Positions 23,198 to 35,567 of a stretch of 64,000 nucleotides of DNA are shown piece after piece. Positions within the stretch are counted from its first letter, which is position 1. The number at the start of each line of letters is the position of its first letter. A program made the position numbers and the translations under genes. The notes under the pieces are model-generated. The model saw nothing but the letters and a program-made list of their open reading frames with translations, was not told the DNA's origin and made no database searches. The DNA is from Fistularia commersonii (Eukaryota; Chordata; Actinopteri; Syngnathiformes; Fistulariidae), in contig JBBMNZ010000014.1 of the NCBI GenBank assembly GCA_037954325.1, forward strand, positions 13,056,956 through 13,120,955. Reading direction: 5' to 3'.

Positions 23198-25829
23198 CTT
23201 ATTGTTTTCTTCCAGATGGGAATCATTGTCAAGTTGTTTTTCGAATTTCTTTATTTTGTGCCGACAATTATTTTGCTGATTTAGAACATGTTATTGTTAA
23301 TATGCGAAACAGGTTTTTCCAGTACATTTGTTGAATACTCTAAAACTACTATTTGGCCATGTCTTGAATTAATTAAAATGTGTTGTGCGCTTTGGATCAT
23401 CAGAATACAACCCACACTGTTGAATCAGTATTTGCAATATAATGACTACAATTACTACTAGCTTCCTTTTAAAATCAAAAGATTATGTAGAAATGATCAA
23501 GAAATTAGTCTGGACATTACCATAATGTTCCTTAATGTTAGCCTAAAAAGGGAAATAATTACATTAAAATGTTGAGTGAAATATCTGAAGTTACTGACAA
23601 AACATATAAAAATGTTTAATAACTGACACCATATATTATAGCCTCAGATCACTTGTGCAGTGTCCAGTGCCTGCTTGTGCATGTGCAATTAAATAAAAGG
23701 GGAATTTGATAGCTTATTCTGCTGGACAAACCAAATTATTTTTGTTGTGTATGTGACATATTATTTTTATACCTTGGGGAAATTATGATACTAATTCCCC
23801 GGAAGGGTCTGACTTTTGCAATATCGATGAGTCAAATGTCAAACTTTGACTTTTCATTCACATGTTATAAATGTTACCGCTGTAATTACCTGAGCAGTCC
23901 CCTTGTCTGTTTTGTCATGTTGTATCTGCTGTATAATGAATAACACTGGAGCAATGAGAAATTTGAGATCAGAAACTTAATATTTTATTCTTTACAGGGC
24001 ATGTTTTGTTTTGAAAATCTGAATTTAAACAGTACTTTGGGCTCACTGTTTTGCCTTTATCCTAATGCTGTAAATGAAGACCTCATACTGCAGCCACTGA
24101 ATGTTTGGCCCGCACTTGCACTGTTGCCATATCTTACATGACATATAGACTGAAGTCAGTCAGGAATGACATTACATTGTTCAAAGCACTTTGTCACAGT
24201 TCATGAAATCCTGCAAAGCTGAATGTTCAGAGGTTATGTCATGAAAAGAAAATCTCAGCTTGTCACTTTCTTGTGTCGATTCCTTCATCTGAAGGCTCCC
24301 CCCACCCACCCATTACCTCCGTGGGATACAAAGGGCCCTTTTCCATAATGAGGTGCTTAGTAGAGCACATTATGCTCAGGAGGTTTGTACTCTGCTGTGT
24401 TATAGGGAGGTTGTAAAATGATAACAGAGGCTTGGGGGCCTCTAGGTTAAGTGTACTTTTTTCAAATGTAAGCTAATTCCCAGCAATATGGAGTGCACGT
24501 GTGCATATATATTCGCACACACAAATACCTACAGGTCGACAAAGACACATGTTGCTGCTATTTGCTACTTTGTTCAGTTCATGGAGTTTAAAGTCAGATC
24601 TGCTTCTTATTTGTGCTGTGACATTTCATGACGATAGAAATACAGAATTTTAAACTGTTACGGCTGTCTCGCTTGTATTGTAAATAGGAATGTGATGATA
24701 CTGTATGTCAGTACCGTCCTACGTTCAGTTTGTTAACTGCCAGGTTTGTCAGCACATTTACGTATGGGAGAAGTCAATGTTTGTCTGTTCATTGGAAAGC
24801 AGGTTAAGTATTTTACGAAGATAACTGTCTTGTTCAAAAATAGCAAGATAATTGCTGAAGAAATTTCAAGAAATAGTTGTTTTCATAGTTGCGTACTTTT
24901 GCCTGTGATATTCAAATTAGAATTTATTTTAAAGAGGAACAAATGGCCAAAATCAAGATGTTCTGCACAAAATTTTTGGAAGGTGTGCAAGGAGGAACCT
25001 TTATCATGAAATTAAGAAGTGTTATGTTAAGTTACCTGGGGATAGTTTTAAATGTGGATGGGGTTGACAAATTGACAGACCATTACAATTGGTGATGTGA
25101 GTTGATTGTCTCAGTACACATAAGTTAGATATGTAATCTGGCTAGATACAGCATTGTGAGTCCTATTCTGATGGCCCAAAATACACTGTATATTTTCATT
25201 TATTAATAGCATAGCCAAATCAGGTTTTGCAATTTTGAAATAAATTACCTTTGTGCCAGTCATACTATTCAGCTGGGCTTCCCTGTTAACTGAAGAAGTA
25301 GTCACAAGCTGTTATGGCTCTCATTTGACTGGTTGGCCAGAAATATAGGTGTCTAGGTGCAGTTAAACATCTTGAAGTTACCAAGTGCTTCATATAGATA
25401 CATAATATAATCAGCTTGAGTAATGGATTGAAGATACCCCTTTCCTACAACTTAAGCCTGGACATAAACTATTTGTGCCCTCGGGGCTATTGTATTCATC
25501 TTTGGAAAGCAATTTCCATACTTAACAGCGCAAATGCTTTGCACCCTCCAAATAACATCGCTATACAAGCACCATAAGTGCAATTGGCTCAGTTTAAAAT
25601 TAGCTGTTCATGAGCTTTTCTCCAGGATTTCCCCAGACACACCTCATTTTCAGACAAACTAACCCAAGTGCTTAGGGGATGCAGTGTAATGATAACTGAA
25701 GGGTGAAAAATGGAAATACCACTTGTTTTTGTTTTAAAGGCTGGTATGTCAGACAAGTTGTACAGCTGTCTTATGTACTGTAGATGGTCCCTCCAGTCAC
25801 AACCCATGAAGAAGACTTATGTATTGCAT
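23198..25829. other. Non-coding, no repeat recognised
   Basis: Anonymous AT-rich sequence. No splice-flanked open frame stands out. Confidence 0.4.
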
Positions 25830-25872
25830 TTCCCCCAATTGCCCCTTGGGGACAAATAAAGTTTTTTTCAGA
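25830..25872 (+). repeat. LINE/SINE 3' end fragment
   Basis: CCCCTTGGGGACAAATAAAG followed by T7 matches the 3' terminus of L2-type LINEs and their SINEs (compare CATGGGGATTAATAAAGGAT at 15,173). Only the last ~40 bases are recognisable. Confidence 0.5.
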
Positions 25873-27534
25873 TTGCTTTGTTTTACATAACACTTGTGCC
25901 CCAGCTATTGTGTTCTTGACGTTTTTCCTCTGCCACGTCTGAGCAATGACTACCCTCATGGCCAAAAACCTCTTGTGTTCTTCATTATAATTGCCAAATT
26001 TTCATTCTGATTGAAGAAAATAGATCTGCCTACTCACAATGAATAAATAGATAAAAATGCAGGGATAGAAGCTTATAATAAAACATTCATTTGATAGCTT
26101 TTGATCTGGCACTACGTTGTTTTCTGTTTTCTTTTTTAAAGTATATTTACTTTTTCACTTTTTTAAAATGAAATGTTGCCTAAACAGCAATTAATTTATT
26201 GATATTATAAATGTTAGTTTTAGTCTGAGGCTCAGTGTCGTTTCGGTCTGGTTTAGTCTCCATCTAAGGTTGCAAGTGCTGATTCCTGTGCTGCTGTAAA
26301 GCTCTGTAAACCTCTACTATTATTCAAAAAAGGTTTGTGGCTTGTTGTCTGTTCCCTTGATTTTCTTTTTTTCCCCTTCTCCTATTAAACATAGTGTTCC
26401 AGCTTTGAGCAGTGCCTTTAATTACAAACAAAACACATAAGTCCCTGTGTGGTAGAGGGTATTTTTCCCCCTTGGATATCTGGTAAATCCAGATGCATGT
26501 GGATTCTCCACAAAAATTGTGCTTGAAGACAGAAAATGCATGCATGTAATTTTTAGAGGATTTCTATACCAGTGCATGACCATGACTTGTTCTCTTTTGC
26601 AAGTCTTAATGAAATTATAAGCATATGCACAAGCTCAATTCTCACTCTCTGTCAATAATTTTTCAAAAAAAAAAATTGTTTTCAAACCACAAATTTTCAG
26701 ATAATAGGAAATTGAAATTTTCAATGGCGGGAAATTTGTATTTAGTGGTCTGATTTCTGGAATCACAGACTAAAACTCAATGGAAAGAGTAATGCAGGGG
26801 ACAGGCCGTTGTAGCAAACGATGCTTGTTAGTTTAAAGAAAAAGGTAAGAGGCAAACCACACACCTAATTAGCTATTTAAAGTAATTACAATTAACAATA
26901 GAATAATAATAATTAGAAGGGTCCTGATGAAGTGTTTTCGCTGAATAGTTTTGTTCACACAAAATGTCGACGATAACTTGGTGATAGAAGTAAAAAACAG
27001 ATGACAGTCTGCCATGTGACGCTCACAAATGTGCAACAGATTATTCATTTTTTATTACACCTTTATTCCTGCAGCCATGGCTTCCATCTGTGGCCTCCAT
27101 CCGCAATGTGAATTTGCTAAACAGGGGCTAATGGATTCCTTATGAAGGGTAATTATGTAGCAACAACATAAATGTAGTAGAGGCTCTGGTGTTGCGGCTG
27201 GTGTGACTAGGACTTGGCAAGATAAACGTAAATAGTGGCTCACCTAACAGTTTTAGGTCTCAGGCTACCGTACGTGCAGCGCTTATAGAATCTAAGTCTT
27301 CAACATGTGAATGACTCCTTGTGGTTAACAATGCCATAAGCCATTAGAGATCGCATGCAATGTTTTGTGGTCTTGGCTAGCTTAACATAACTGCTCGGGT
27401 GAGGGGTCCAGTTCTCATGAGGCCAAGAATGCATTCACTATTGTAAATGAAGGCTCTTTGGTGTCCTCATCAAGGCACAGTGCTGTGCTGTTAGCCATGT
27501 TGTTTTCAGTTCAAGAGTTTCAACCACACAACCA

Positions 27535-27536
<2 letters not shown>
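25873..27536. other. Non-coding, nothing recognised
   Basis: AT-rich; an A-run lies near 26,666-26,675. Confidence 0.4.

Positions 27537-27537
<1 letters not shown>

Positions 27538-27591
<54 letters not shown>
27538..27591. repeat. (TG)n microsatellite
   Basis: About 27 TG units with one TTTG interruption at 27,575. Confidence 0.97.
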
Positions 27592-28249
27592 ACTCATAGT
27601 TAATCTCTATCTGTGTTTTTTATATGTATATTGTATATTATCTTTTTTTTTTTTACACAAGACTGTCAAACATGGATCATTGTTCTTTTAAAATGGCAAT
27701 TTGTCAAACAACCAAGAAATGCCAAAAATCAGTTTGAAACTATTTGAATATTTGTGGACATTTACCTTACTGAGGCTCCCTTTCTAAGTGCCGTGTCCAG
27801 TTACTTAGATTTTTATCTTTTGCAGCAAAATTGACCTGAAAATATGCCATAAACCCAGAAAAAAATGTGTATTGTCTAGAAGGTAATGACCTCAATTCAT
27901 AGAACAAAAAATATCCCAAAAAATATCTTAATTTTACATTCAACAGGTTAGATATTTGCGCTATGTCAGATTATTTTTTTACTCAAGTCCAAGAGAATTT
28001 ACATTATACCTCATTTGGCTGGTGAGAAATAGGTTAAAGTTGCACATTTCACAACAGTTAAGCAGTTGTTTTTCTGTGCTTCTCACAATAAAAATGTACA
28101 TCTTGATTCATATTTAAAAAGAGAACATCTTAGTATAATGCCATTCCTTTTTTTTCTCCATGACCCAGGCCCATATTTAATATATTAAAGGCCCGCAGAT
28201 TGTGAAATAAATAAATTGATCGCTTTATTATATCCGTACACTGTTACTT

Positions 28250-28640
28250 TATGAGTTTCCTTTGCGGAATGGTCGTACTCTCCCTTAGGGTGAGAAGTTT
28301 GGTTATCCCGGAGGAGCTTAGAGTAGAGCCACTGCTCCTCTGCATAAAGAGGAGTCAAATGAGGTGGCTCGGGCATCTGGTCAGGATGCCTCCTGAACGC
28401 CTCCTGGGGGAAGTATTCCGGGCATGTCCATCTGGGAGGAGACCACTGGGAAGACCCAGGACACGCTGGTGAGACTTTGTCTCCAGGCTGACCTGGGAAC
28501 ACCTTGAGGTCCCTCAAGAGGAGTTGGACCATGTGGCGAGGGATAGAGAGGTCTGGGCCTCACTGCTCTGGCTGCTGCCCCCGCAACTCTACTCCAGATA
28601 AACGGGGGAAGATGAATGGATGGATGGACAGATGGAAGTT
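28250..28640 (+). mobile_element. Rex3 LINE 3' end (5'-truncated), plus strand
   Basis: The C-terminal part of the Rex3 RTE protein is readable: RSQMRWLGHLVRMPPERL, then GEVFRACPSGRRPLGRPRTRW. After it come the conserved WExLxVP-like and LLPP codons in a broken frame, then GATAAACGGGGGAAGATGAA and an ATGG tail (GGATGGATGG). A TGA at 28,470-28,472 replaces an Arg codon right after RTRW. The element is truncated to its last ~390 bases, as is usual for RTE insertions. It lies in the opposite orientation to the Rex3 piece at 1-450. 28,187-28,250 upstream is not recognised. Confidence 0.9.
28251..28472 (+). pseudogene. Rex3 ORF C-terminal remnant
   Basis: Open frame of 73 codons ending at the TGA noted above. 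It covers the domain after the reverse transcriptase. The first dozen residues (FLCGMVVLSLRVRSLVIPEEL) match the family region before RSQMRWLGH with a small deletion. No catalytic residues are included, so it cannot act alone. Confidence 0.8.
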
Positions 28641-29087
28641 CCTTTATCAGTCAATCATCTTTCCAAATTAAATCATTTGAAGGCTTCTGAATATTCACTA
28701 TGGTTACCATTACAAACTATCCCTTCTGACAGAGCCTTGAGATTGGTTAGCCCACCATGTAATGCTCATCAGTATCCATTTTGCCCGGCATGCTGACTTT
28801 AGATAAAGCACAAGGGCCACTTTTCTTTGAGCAAGGCTTAACATGGCCAGAGAACAGCTTAAATGCTTAACAAGAGACTTAAATCACCATCAGTCTTTGC
28901 AGAGGTAACTCAGGCAGCAAATCTGGATTGGCATTCAGGGGACAGCAACATATGCCAGCTCTTAGATTTATAAATAAAAGCAACGCAGGAAAAGGCCAGA
29001 TTCAAGAAGTAACTTGCAGCTTTACTCGCTTCTAAATGTAAGACAATGTGAGAAATCCCCCAGAAACTGCGAAACAGCCTTAACAGC
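28641..29087. other. Non-coding, nothing recognised
   Basis: Spacer between the Rex3 tail and the palindrome. Confidence 0.4.
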
Positions 29088-29127
29088 CTTAATGCAAAAA
29101 ATCACTATAGTGATTTTTTGCATTAAG
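29088..29127. repeat. Perfect 40-bp palindrome, no spacer
   Basis: The left half CTTAATGCAAAAAATCACTA is the exact reverse complement of the right half. The axis is between 29,107 and 29,108. The same short peptide is therefore read on both strands. Confidence 0.97.
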
Positions 29128-31749
29128 TGCTTTTCCACAGTGTGTGAGCAATGTGTGTGTATGTGTGCATGTATTGTTGCCATTATTAATATGCCATTCT
29201 TTTCTCTCAGAAAATGGATTCTCAAACTCTTTGTTTTTTTTTGTCCATTATTTCAATAATTGCATAATTGCTGATTATTTCAATAATTATTTTGTCGATT
29301 ATTTCGGTAATTGCAGCATGACCTGTAAGATCAAGTTTTACATATTTAGAAGGATTATAGATTTGTTGTTTATGTTATGACAGAATAGTAATTTCAAAAA
29401 TATTTAAAATTTTGCTACCAAAACAAAACACTATCCTCAGTTTTACTCTTGTCGCACACACGGTTCTGCTTGACTTTCTCCAAGACAATTGGTCGACTGA
29501 ACCACTCTTTCAGGTATTACATTATTGATTTCATCAGAATCAGACAAAGGTTTTTCCTTAAGCAGCCAAAACTTTGTTTTAACCGACACTGGCTTTTGTT
29601 CGGATAAAAAAGACTTAAGTTTCCATTGTTTTTCAAAGAAGCCAATTTAATTAGACTGATGTGAGAGTTAACGTGTATGTGTTTTACTGCGGCACTAAAA
29701 GCCCAACTGGCTCATTAGTGCAGCCACATACTAAACTTGGGAGAGTGTGTGTGTGGGTGTGTATGTGTTTGCATGTGCGTTTAGTGTAGTCATGAAGTTG
29801 AGTCCTATGCACTTGCAGCAATACAGCTTTTCAACTGTCTTTGTTTTGAGTTATTTAAGTGCACTTACTCCAGAAAGAGACTCTTTGTAGTGATGGGTTG
29901 CTCATAATTAGAATCTTTGAATTCTTGTAGAATTATAATATTGACCAATTTATAAATTAAACAGTTAAAAATACAGTATCCCTGGCTTGCTAAGCTGGCC
30001 ACCTCACCTCAATCCTGTGTCTGCATTCCTACATTGGAACCAACTGGGCAGGTATTCTCCACCACAGGTCTCACAGTCAACAGACTGCACCAGACTAACC
30101 CCAGAGCATGTCGACATGTTGCTATTTCTGAATAAAAACCAGGAGAAAAACTGTCTAATAAGTAAGCATTAGGCTTGGCCAGTTTCATATACTTTAAGGT
30201 CTAAAAAATGCCCCTACTTCTATTCAAAGTATCTTCACACATTATGTTTGTAACATTCTCTCATTTTGAACCTCTCTCCTATCGTCACATGCTTTAAAAT
30301 GGGACACTGTTATTCTATGACTGTAACTGGATGACATTCTCCAAAACAGGGTGTTAACATTTCTGGATATTGCCTCGGAGAGAGCAGAAGACAACAAAAC
30401 ATTCACAAATGAGATTCAGCCTCTGTCTCCTTCTTACTCACTCTTTCTGTGTCTGTCTGTTGAGGCCCCGTGAAAGGGGGACTCAGTGTGCAGCTCACCC
30501 TCTTTCCTGACCTTTTTTCCCCTCTCTATTCCTCATGTTCTCTTTCCTGATGCTACAGTAGCACAGAGCGGGAGAGACAAACCCACTGTGGGAGATTGGT
30601 TGTAACTCAACAGGCCCCCCACAGGTGGCTCCACCCATCCCTCCCCAGGACAATTAGTCATGCTAAAATTTTGTGGATGAGTGGCCATTGGCTGAATGCA
30701 CACATACTAGTTCACGCTTTGCTGTTTGTCTCGCATCCTCTGGGTGCACGCTTTTGACACGTCTACAATCATACACGGATCCAGTGTAAATACAGCAGAC
30801 CAGGCCAAAGGACAGGATGAGGTGTGCTTTGGTTTATAGTGCTTATGTTCTCAGTCTTACACACTCTGAGATATTATCAAGACTTTGTAGAGTTCACTTT
30901 AGTTGTCTTGTTCTATTTATAGAACAGTTAAAAAAATGAGACCTTGGATCCAAGTGTGTCAATCATATCTGCAGAGCAGGACATCATGTCCCCTTTTCCA
31001 TAATGCAGAGATGAATTAACCAAAAAACTTGAATATTTAACCTAATTAGGAGTCATTGATTTTCTTGGATACCTATGACCTTTTGGCTGTATGGCAGCCA
31101 GTATGGCCAGAATCCAGCTTTAGACTGGGCAACTTTAAAATATTCTGCTGCAACAATGCCTGACAGTAACAAATTGGAATTAAAAGGTGCCCTGCACCAT
31201 TGAATCAGAGAACAGTGATATTGGTACAGAGGGAATTGGACTTTTTCGCTACCATACTCTTTTTTTTGAACTTATGCAGAAATAGGATACTGAACAGTAA
31301 TTTAAATGTTCCTTACATTTTGTTGTCACTGAAAATCTTATACATATGACTGATTGTGGATATCTGACTCTTTTCTTTGCTTCTCTGAATTTCTTACCGA
31401 GGCAAGCTTGATTTCACAGGTTTATGCCTGCTTTTAGATTTGTAATAAAGTTTGAAGGCAGTAAATGACAGATGCCTTTTAAATCAGCTTGATGAAAGCT
31501 GATATTAAACTCAGAGGAAAGCTCAGCTCCCTCCTTTGTCTCAATTCCCAGGTTTATATATTTTACATCATCTCCTCAGCTGGACACACCCATGTCTAAG
31601 GAACAAATTTCCATTCTATTTCCATGCTCTTTACCTCACCTTTTCTCTCTTTCCTCCTCTATTTCACTGTGCTCCTGTTCTCCATATATCAAAACATCAT
31701 CCTGAAATTCAGCCCATGTGTGGGTGGGTGTCGGTGTATAATTATCAAA
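29128..31749. other. Non-coding, no family recognised
   Basis: No gene seen. 30,560-30,760 is less AT-rich (CAGGTG E-box, ATTGGC, CAATTAG) and could be regulatory, but nothing in the sequence proves it. Confidence 0.35.
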
Positions 31750-32095
31750 AAAGAATTCAACCACAGGGTGGCTGGTTAGGGTTCGCCTCACACCAAGAAG
31801 GACCCTGGTTCACTTACCACAGGGGGCCTTTCTGTGTAGAGTTTACACGTTCCCCAATGTCTGCGCGGGGTTGCGCTGGTTTCCTCCCAGAATCCAAAAA
31901 CATGCAGAAGGTTAATTGGAAAAAAAAAAATTGGAAAATTGTTAAGACATATGAATGAGAGTGAATGGTTGTTTGTCTCTATTGTGACCCTGCAATCAAC
32001 TGGCAACTGGTCCAGGGTGTACCCCACCTCTTGCCCAATGACAGCTGGGATAGGCTTAAACCACCCTTGACCCCGAGTTCACCTGCTCATCTATT
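31750..32095 (+). repeat. Longer copy of the fish interspersed repeat with the 3'-tail seen at 23,075
   Basis: Recognisable blocks in order: CCTTTCTGTGTAGAGTTTAC, GTCTGCGCGGGGTTGCGCTG, TTTCCTCCCAGAATCCAAAA, ACATGCAGAAGGTTAATTGG, GAATGGTTGTTTGTCTCTAT, TGGTCCAGGGTGTACCCCAC and TGACAGCTGGGATAGGCTTA. All belong to one abundant fish repeat (non-LTR type by its tail). This copy is fuller than the others but ends without a clear ATGG tail and holds an A10 insert at 31,920-31,931. Confidence 0.75.
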
Positions 32096-32140
32096 TTTTT
32101 TTTATTTTTTATTTGACATGCCCCCCCCCCCAAAAAAAAG
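32096..32140. repeat. Homopolymer junction: T-rich, C11, A8
   Basis: T-rich block, a run of about 11 C (32,120-32,130) and about 8 A lie between two repeat insertions. Confidence 0.85.
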
Positions 32141-32300
32141 TAAGTTACATTACATTACATTACATTACATTACATTGCATTTGGCAGACGCTTTTATCCA
32201 AAGCGACTTACAATAGAGGACATAGGGACTGCAAATACACTTGCAAATACACGATGCGCAGGAAATGAGCAAGTAAGTCTCATCTGTCAACGTGAAGTGT
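32141..32300 (-). mobile_element. LINE 3' end, 5'-truncated, with (TAATG)n tail, minus strand
   Basis: On the plus strand a (TTACA) pentamer array (32,141-32,176) precedes TTTGGCAGACGCTTTTATCC and AAAGCGACTTACA. Reverse-complemented, this is the common fish LINE end TGTAAGTCGCTTTGGATAAA, AGCGTCTGCCAAATG, (TAATG)n. The plus-strand copy at 60,185-60,295 has the same end. Only the last 100-160 bases are present. Confidence 0.8.
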
Positions 32301-33219
32301 GAAAAAACATAAGGTTTTAGCTTTGGTATTATGTTTCCTTGTCTGTTCAAGATGTTTATTCTCTGGTGGCACTAAATACCTTCATTTGAATTTAGACTTA
32401 CAGCCAAACTGATTGGCTGTATATCGAAAAGTTTAAAAAAAGTTCAGTGCATCTTTGTGGACAGGTTTTTCTGGACAAATTCCATTCCTTGCAATTATGT
32501 TCCACAATTGCAGCTCACAAAGCAAGCAGACCAGTGGATCTTAATGAAACAAACTGTTACTCTGTTGTGTTTCTTTGGTTTGGTTCCTAAATTGGTCTTT
32601 AATCAAATTCCTGGTAGGTTTAAACTCTTTAAAACTCTTGGTTTGTTTTGAAACATGCTGTGTCTCATTCCTCCCCTTATAGGTTGTCTCTGCTTCATTT
32701 CCTTCTGCTGTCATTTGCCCTTCCTTTTCTCCTCCACCGCCAGCATTTTACGCTTGTTATTCTCTCTCTTGGCCACACTCTCTGTCCCCATTTTTTGCAT
32801 TCTGTTTTTCTCTCTTATGTTTTTTTCTTCCATGCTCCGTCCTATTCCCCCTTTCCTCCCACTGTTTGCTGTATTATGTAGTGTTTAGGACTCGATTTGC
32901 TTTTGGTAAGAGTGCAAAGCTGCCTGGGTCAGGGCTGTTTTTAGTGCCACGCTTGTATATAGAGGGGTGTGGGGTGAAAACACAGCTACACACATTATTG
33001 CAGGTAGTCCTCCTGTGGATAACATATTAACGCTTTACACTGCTTTGCCCTTGCTTCTGCGACATTACAATAAATGACATACTTAGAAAGTTGGATAGAG
33101 CTCAAATAAATTCCAGAAAACTTATTTTTGTGTTTTTGATGGTATCAAGACAACCACACATAATTATGTTTCTTCAGACATGTCACTGTTAATAACATGT
33201 AACAGTTAGTGAATTTACA

Positions 33220-33220
<1 letters not shown>
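32301..33220. other. Non-coding; pyrimidine-rich at 32,650-32,880
   Basis: The plus strand at 32,650-32,880 is strongly C/T-rich, and the open frames there (Leu/Phe/Ser/Pro) follow from this. Nothing else recognised. Confidence 0.45.

Positions 33221-33309
<89 letters not shown>
33221..33309. repeat. (TG)44 microsatellite
   Basis: 89 bases of uninterrupted TG repeat, the longest perfect dinucleotide run in the window. Confidence 0.99.
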
Positions 33310-33311
<2 letters not shown>

Positions 33312-34369
33312 ATTTACTAAATTATCAATGAATTGAAGACCGTAGAAAACAAGAGCCACATGTCTAGCAGTCATCCATATCTTGCTATACATAGTAAAAT
33401 CAAGTAGCAACACTGTACGCATACAACATTATTGTTTAACTGGTCTAATTATATAAACAGAACAGTGGATAATGTCAGTAATAATGTAGAAGACGCAACA
33501 GAAATAAAACCGTTCTGTTTTTGAAGGACTTGTTTGATGACCTGACAATTGGGGACGGTGGGTTAAATTTGTTGATCAGTTTAATGGATTGAGCCTCAAG
33601 GTCCTCCATTTCACATTCTGCATCTCTAGCCGGAGGGCTCAAGCATTAAAAAGTTGTGTGGGGTAGCTGATGGTAAAGGCCTCTCCATGTTTCCTCTATT
33701 TGTTGCTGTTTTGTGAAGATACTATGAGCACCCTGGCAATCCTTCCTACCCATGTTACATTCTCTATAGTATTGCTCTTTGATCACGTGTACAAATTGTG
33801 AAGAATAATCCAAGACCTGGAATGTCCTAGCACACTTGCCCTTTTCCCTTTTCTTTTTTTCCTAGTCAGGCCATTGCTAATACATACTGAAAGCCCCCAG
33901 GCAATCCCCACCTTACACTGAAAGATTGTCAAGGGTTGGTGGGGTCTTCTCTCTCTGTTATTGTTGTTATGCTGTGCCATTAGACTTGCCATGTCTCCTG
34001 TCAGTGCATTTTCAATAAGACAAATGCCAATGATTTTTCCAGCAAATCTTAAATAGTGTACAGCACAGGCTTGAGGACACATCCTTTCCCTCAGTTAGAG
34101 GGTCACCAGCATAGTGTTTGAGTTTATATTTGCAATTATAAAAGAGTCTTTTTGAAGTCTGCAGGTGGGGATATGTCACTATTCCAACACTTTACACACA
34201 GTCTGCACAGTCACTGTGTGTGGGAGGATTTTATTAAAGTTAGGCAGTAATCAATGAATAGCTTTTGTTTTTCTTTCAAATACTCCAAATGTTCACATTT
34301 GTTTGGTATGTTTTCAGACATTATTTAGAAATTCTGTCTTTTTCCTATCAAAACAAATATGTGTTTAAA
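33310..34369. other. Non-coding, nothing recognised
   Basis: Spacer before the RTE-like LINE. Confidence 0.4.
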
Positions 34370-35263
34370 AAAATGGTAATTGGTGCAGACTTCAATGGGC
34401 AGTTGGTGCGGGCAATAGAAGGGATGAATAAGTGATGGGCAGATTTGGTATACAGGATAGGAACACAGAGGGACAGATGGTGGTAGATTTTCCAAAAAGG
34501 ATAGAAATGGCTGTTGTGAACACTTTTTTCCAGAAATACAGAAACATAGGGCAACTTATATGAGTGGAGGTCGGAGCATGCAGGTGGGCTACATCTTGTA
34601 TAAACAAGGGAACCTGAAAGAGGTCAGAGACTGCAAAGTAGTTGTAGGTGAAAGCGTAGCCAGACAGCATAGGATGGTGGTCTGTAGGATGACTCTGGTG
34701 ACAAGGCAGAGCAGAGGAAAAGTGGTGGAAGCTCAAAAGAAAGGGGTGTTGTATAGTTTTCAGGGAGGAGTAGAGAAAGGCTCTAGGTGGTCAGGGAGAG
34801 CTTCCAGATGATGACAATAGCTAGTGTTATCAGGGAGACAGGTAGGAGAGTACTTGGTGTGTCATCTGGAAGGAAAGTAGAAATGGAGACTTGGTGGTGG
34901 AATGAGGAAGTGCAGGAGTTCTGTATTATACGCACCATAAGGCACACCAGATTACAAGGCGCACCTTCAATTAATGACCTATTTAAAAAAAAAAACATTT
35001 ATAAGGCACACCACATTATAAGGTGCATATATAAGAAGCTCCAGTAGTGGCTGGGGTTGGTTATGCATCCACTAAATGGAGCTGCGCTAAAGGGAATGTC
35101 AACGAACAGTCAGATAAGTCAAACTTTATTAATAGAATACAAACCAACATTCTGACAACTCTGTTCACTCCCAAAACAAGTTAGTGCATTCTGTATGTTC
35201 TGGTAGCTCTTGACGGTATTTGTGCAGCCTTCGTTGAAAACAATGTCTTTCCAAGTCCATTTG

Positions 35264-35455
35264 TCACAGTTCACAGCGTTTCATAAAACGAAAGCACCAA
35301 GAACGACCGCCTCTAAATTCACTGATGTTCATGTTGCAAGCTAGCACGAGCACATTCCCATGTTCTACTGCGTGACTGATTGCCTTGAGTTTAAACTCTG
35401 TGTTATAAGCATGTCTCTTGAAAGGTGCCATTTTGAGGTCTTTATACACACACAA
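35264..35455 (-). pseudogene. Pogo-type transposase remnant
   Basis: 63 codons. The N-terminal helix-turn-helix start (FKRHAYNTEFKLKAISHAVE) is joined by deletion to a later DNA-binding segment (MNISEFRGGRSWCFRFMKR, the CENP-B/HTH type part). The DDE catalytic domain is absent. The element therefore could only have moved with enzyme from elsewhere, and now looks inactive. Confidence 0.75.
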
Positions 35456-35515
35456 GTGGTGTGGAACTGGAATTCCCCTTTACCGTTTTTACCGCTGCGA
35501 CTTCAGTGAAGCGTG

Positions 35516-35521
<6 letters not shown>

Positions 35522-35560
<39 letters not shown>

Positions 35561-35567
35561 ACACACA
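35522..35567. repeat. (CA)n microsatellite inside the pogo-like element
   Basis: About 21 CA units with one TA interruption, after GCGTGCGCGCGCAC. Confidence 0.97.

Noticed and set aside
30560..30760. Possible conserved enhancer with E-box, ATTGGC and CAATTAG motifs
   Set aside because: Short motifs like these are common. Without alignment nothing distinguishes it from background.
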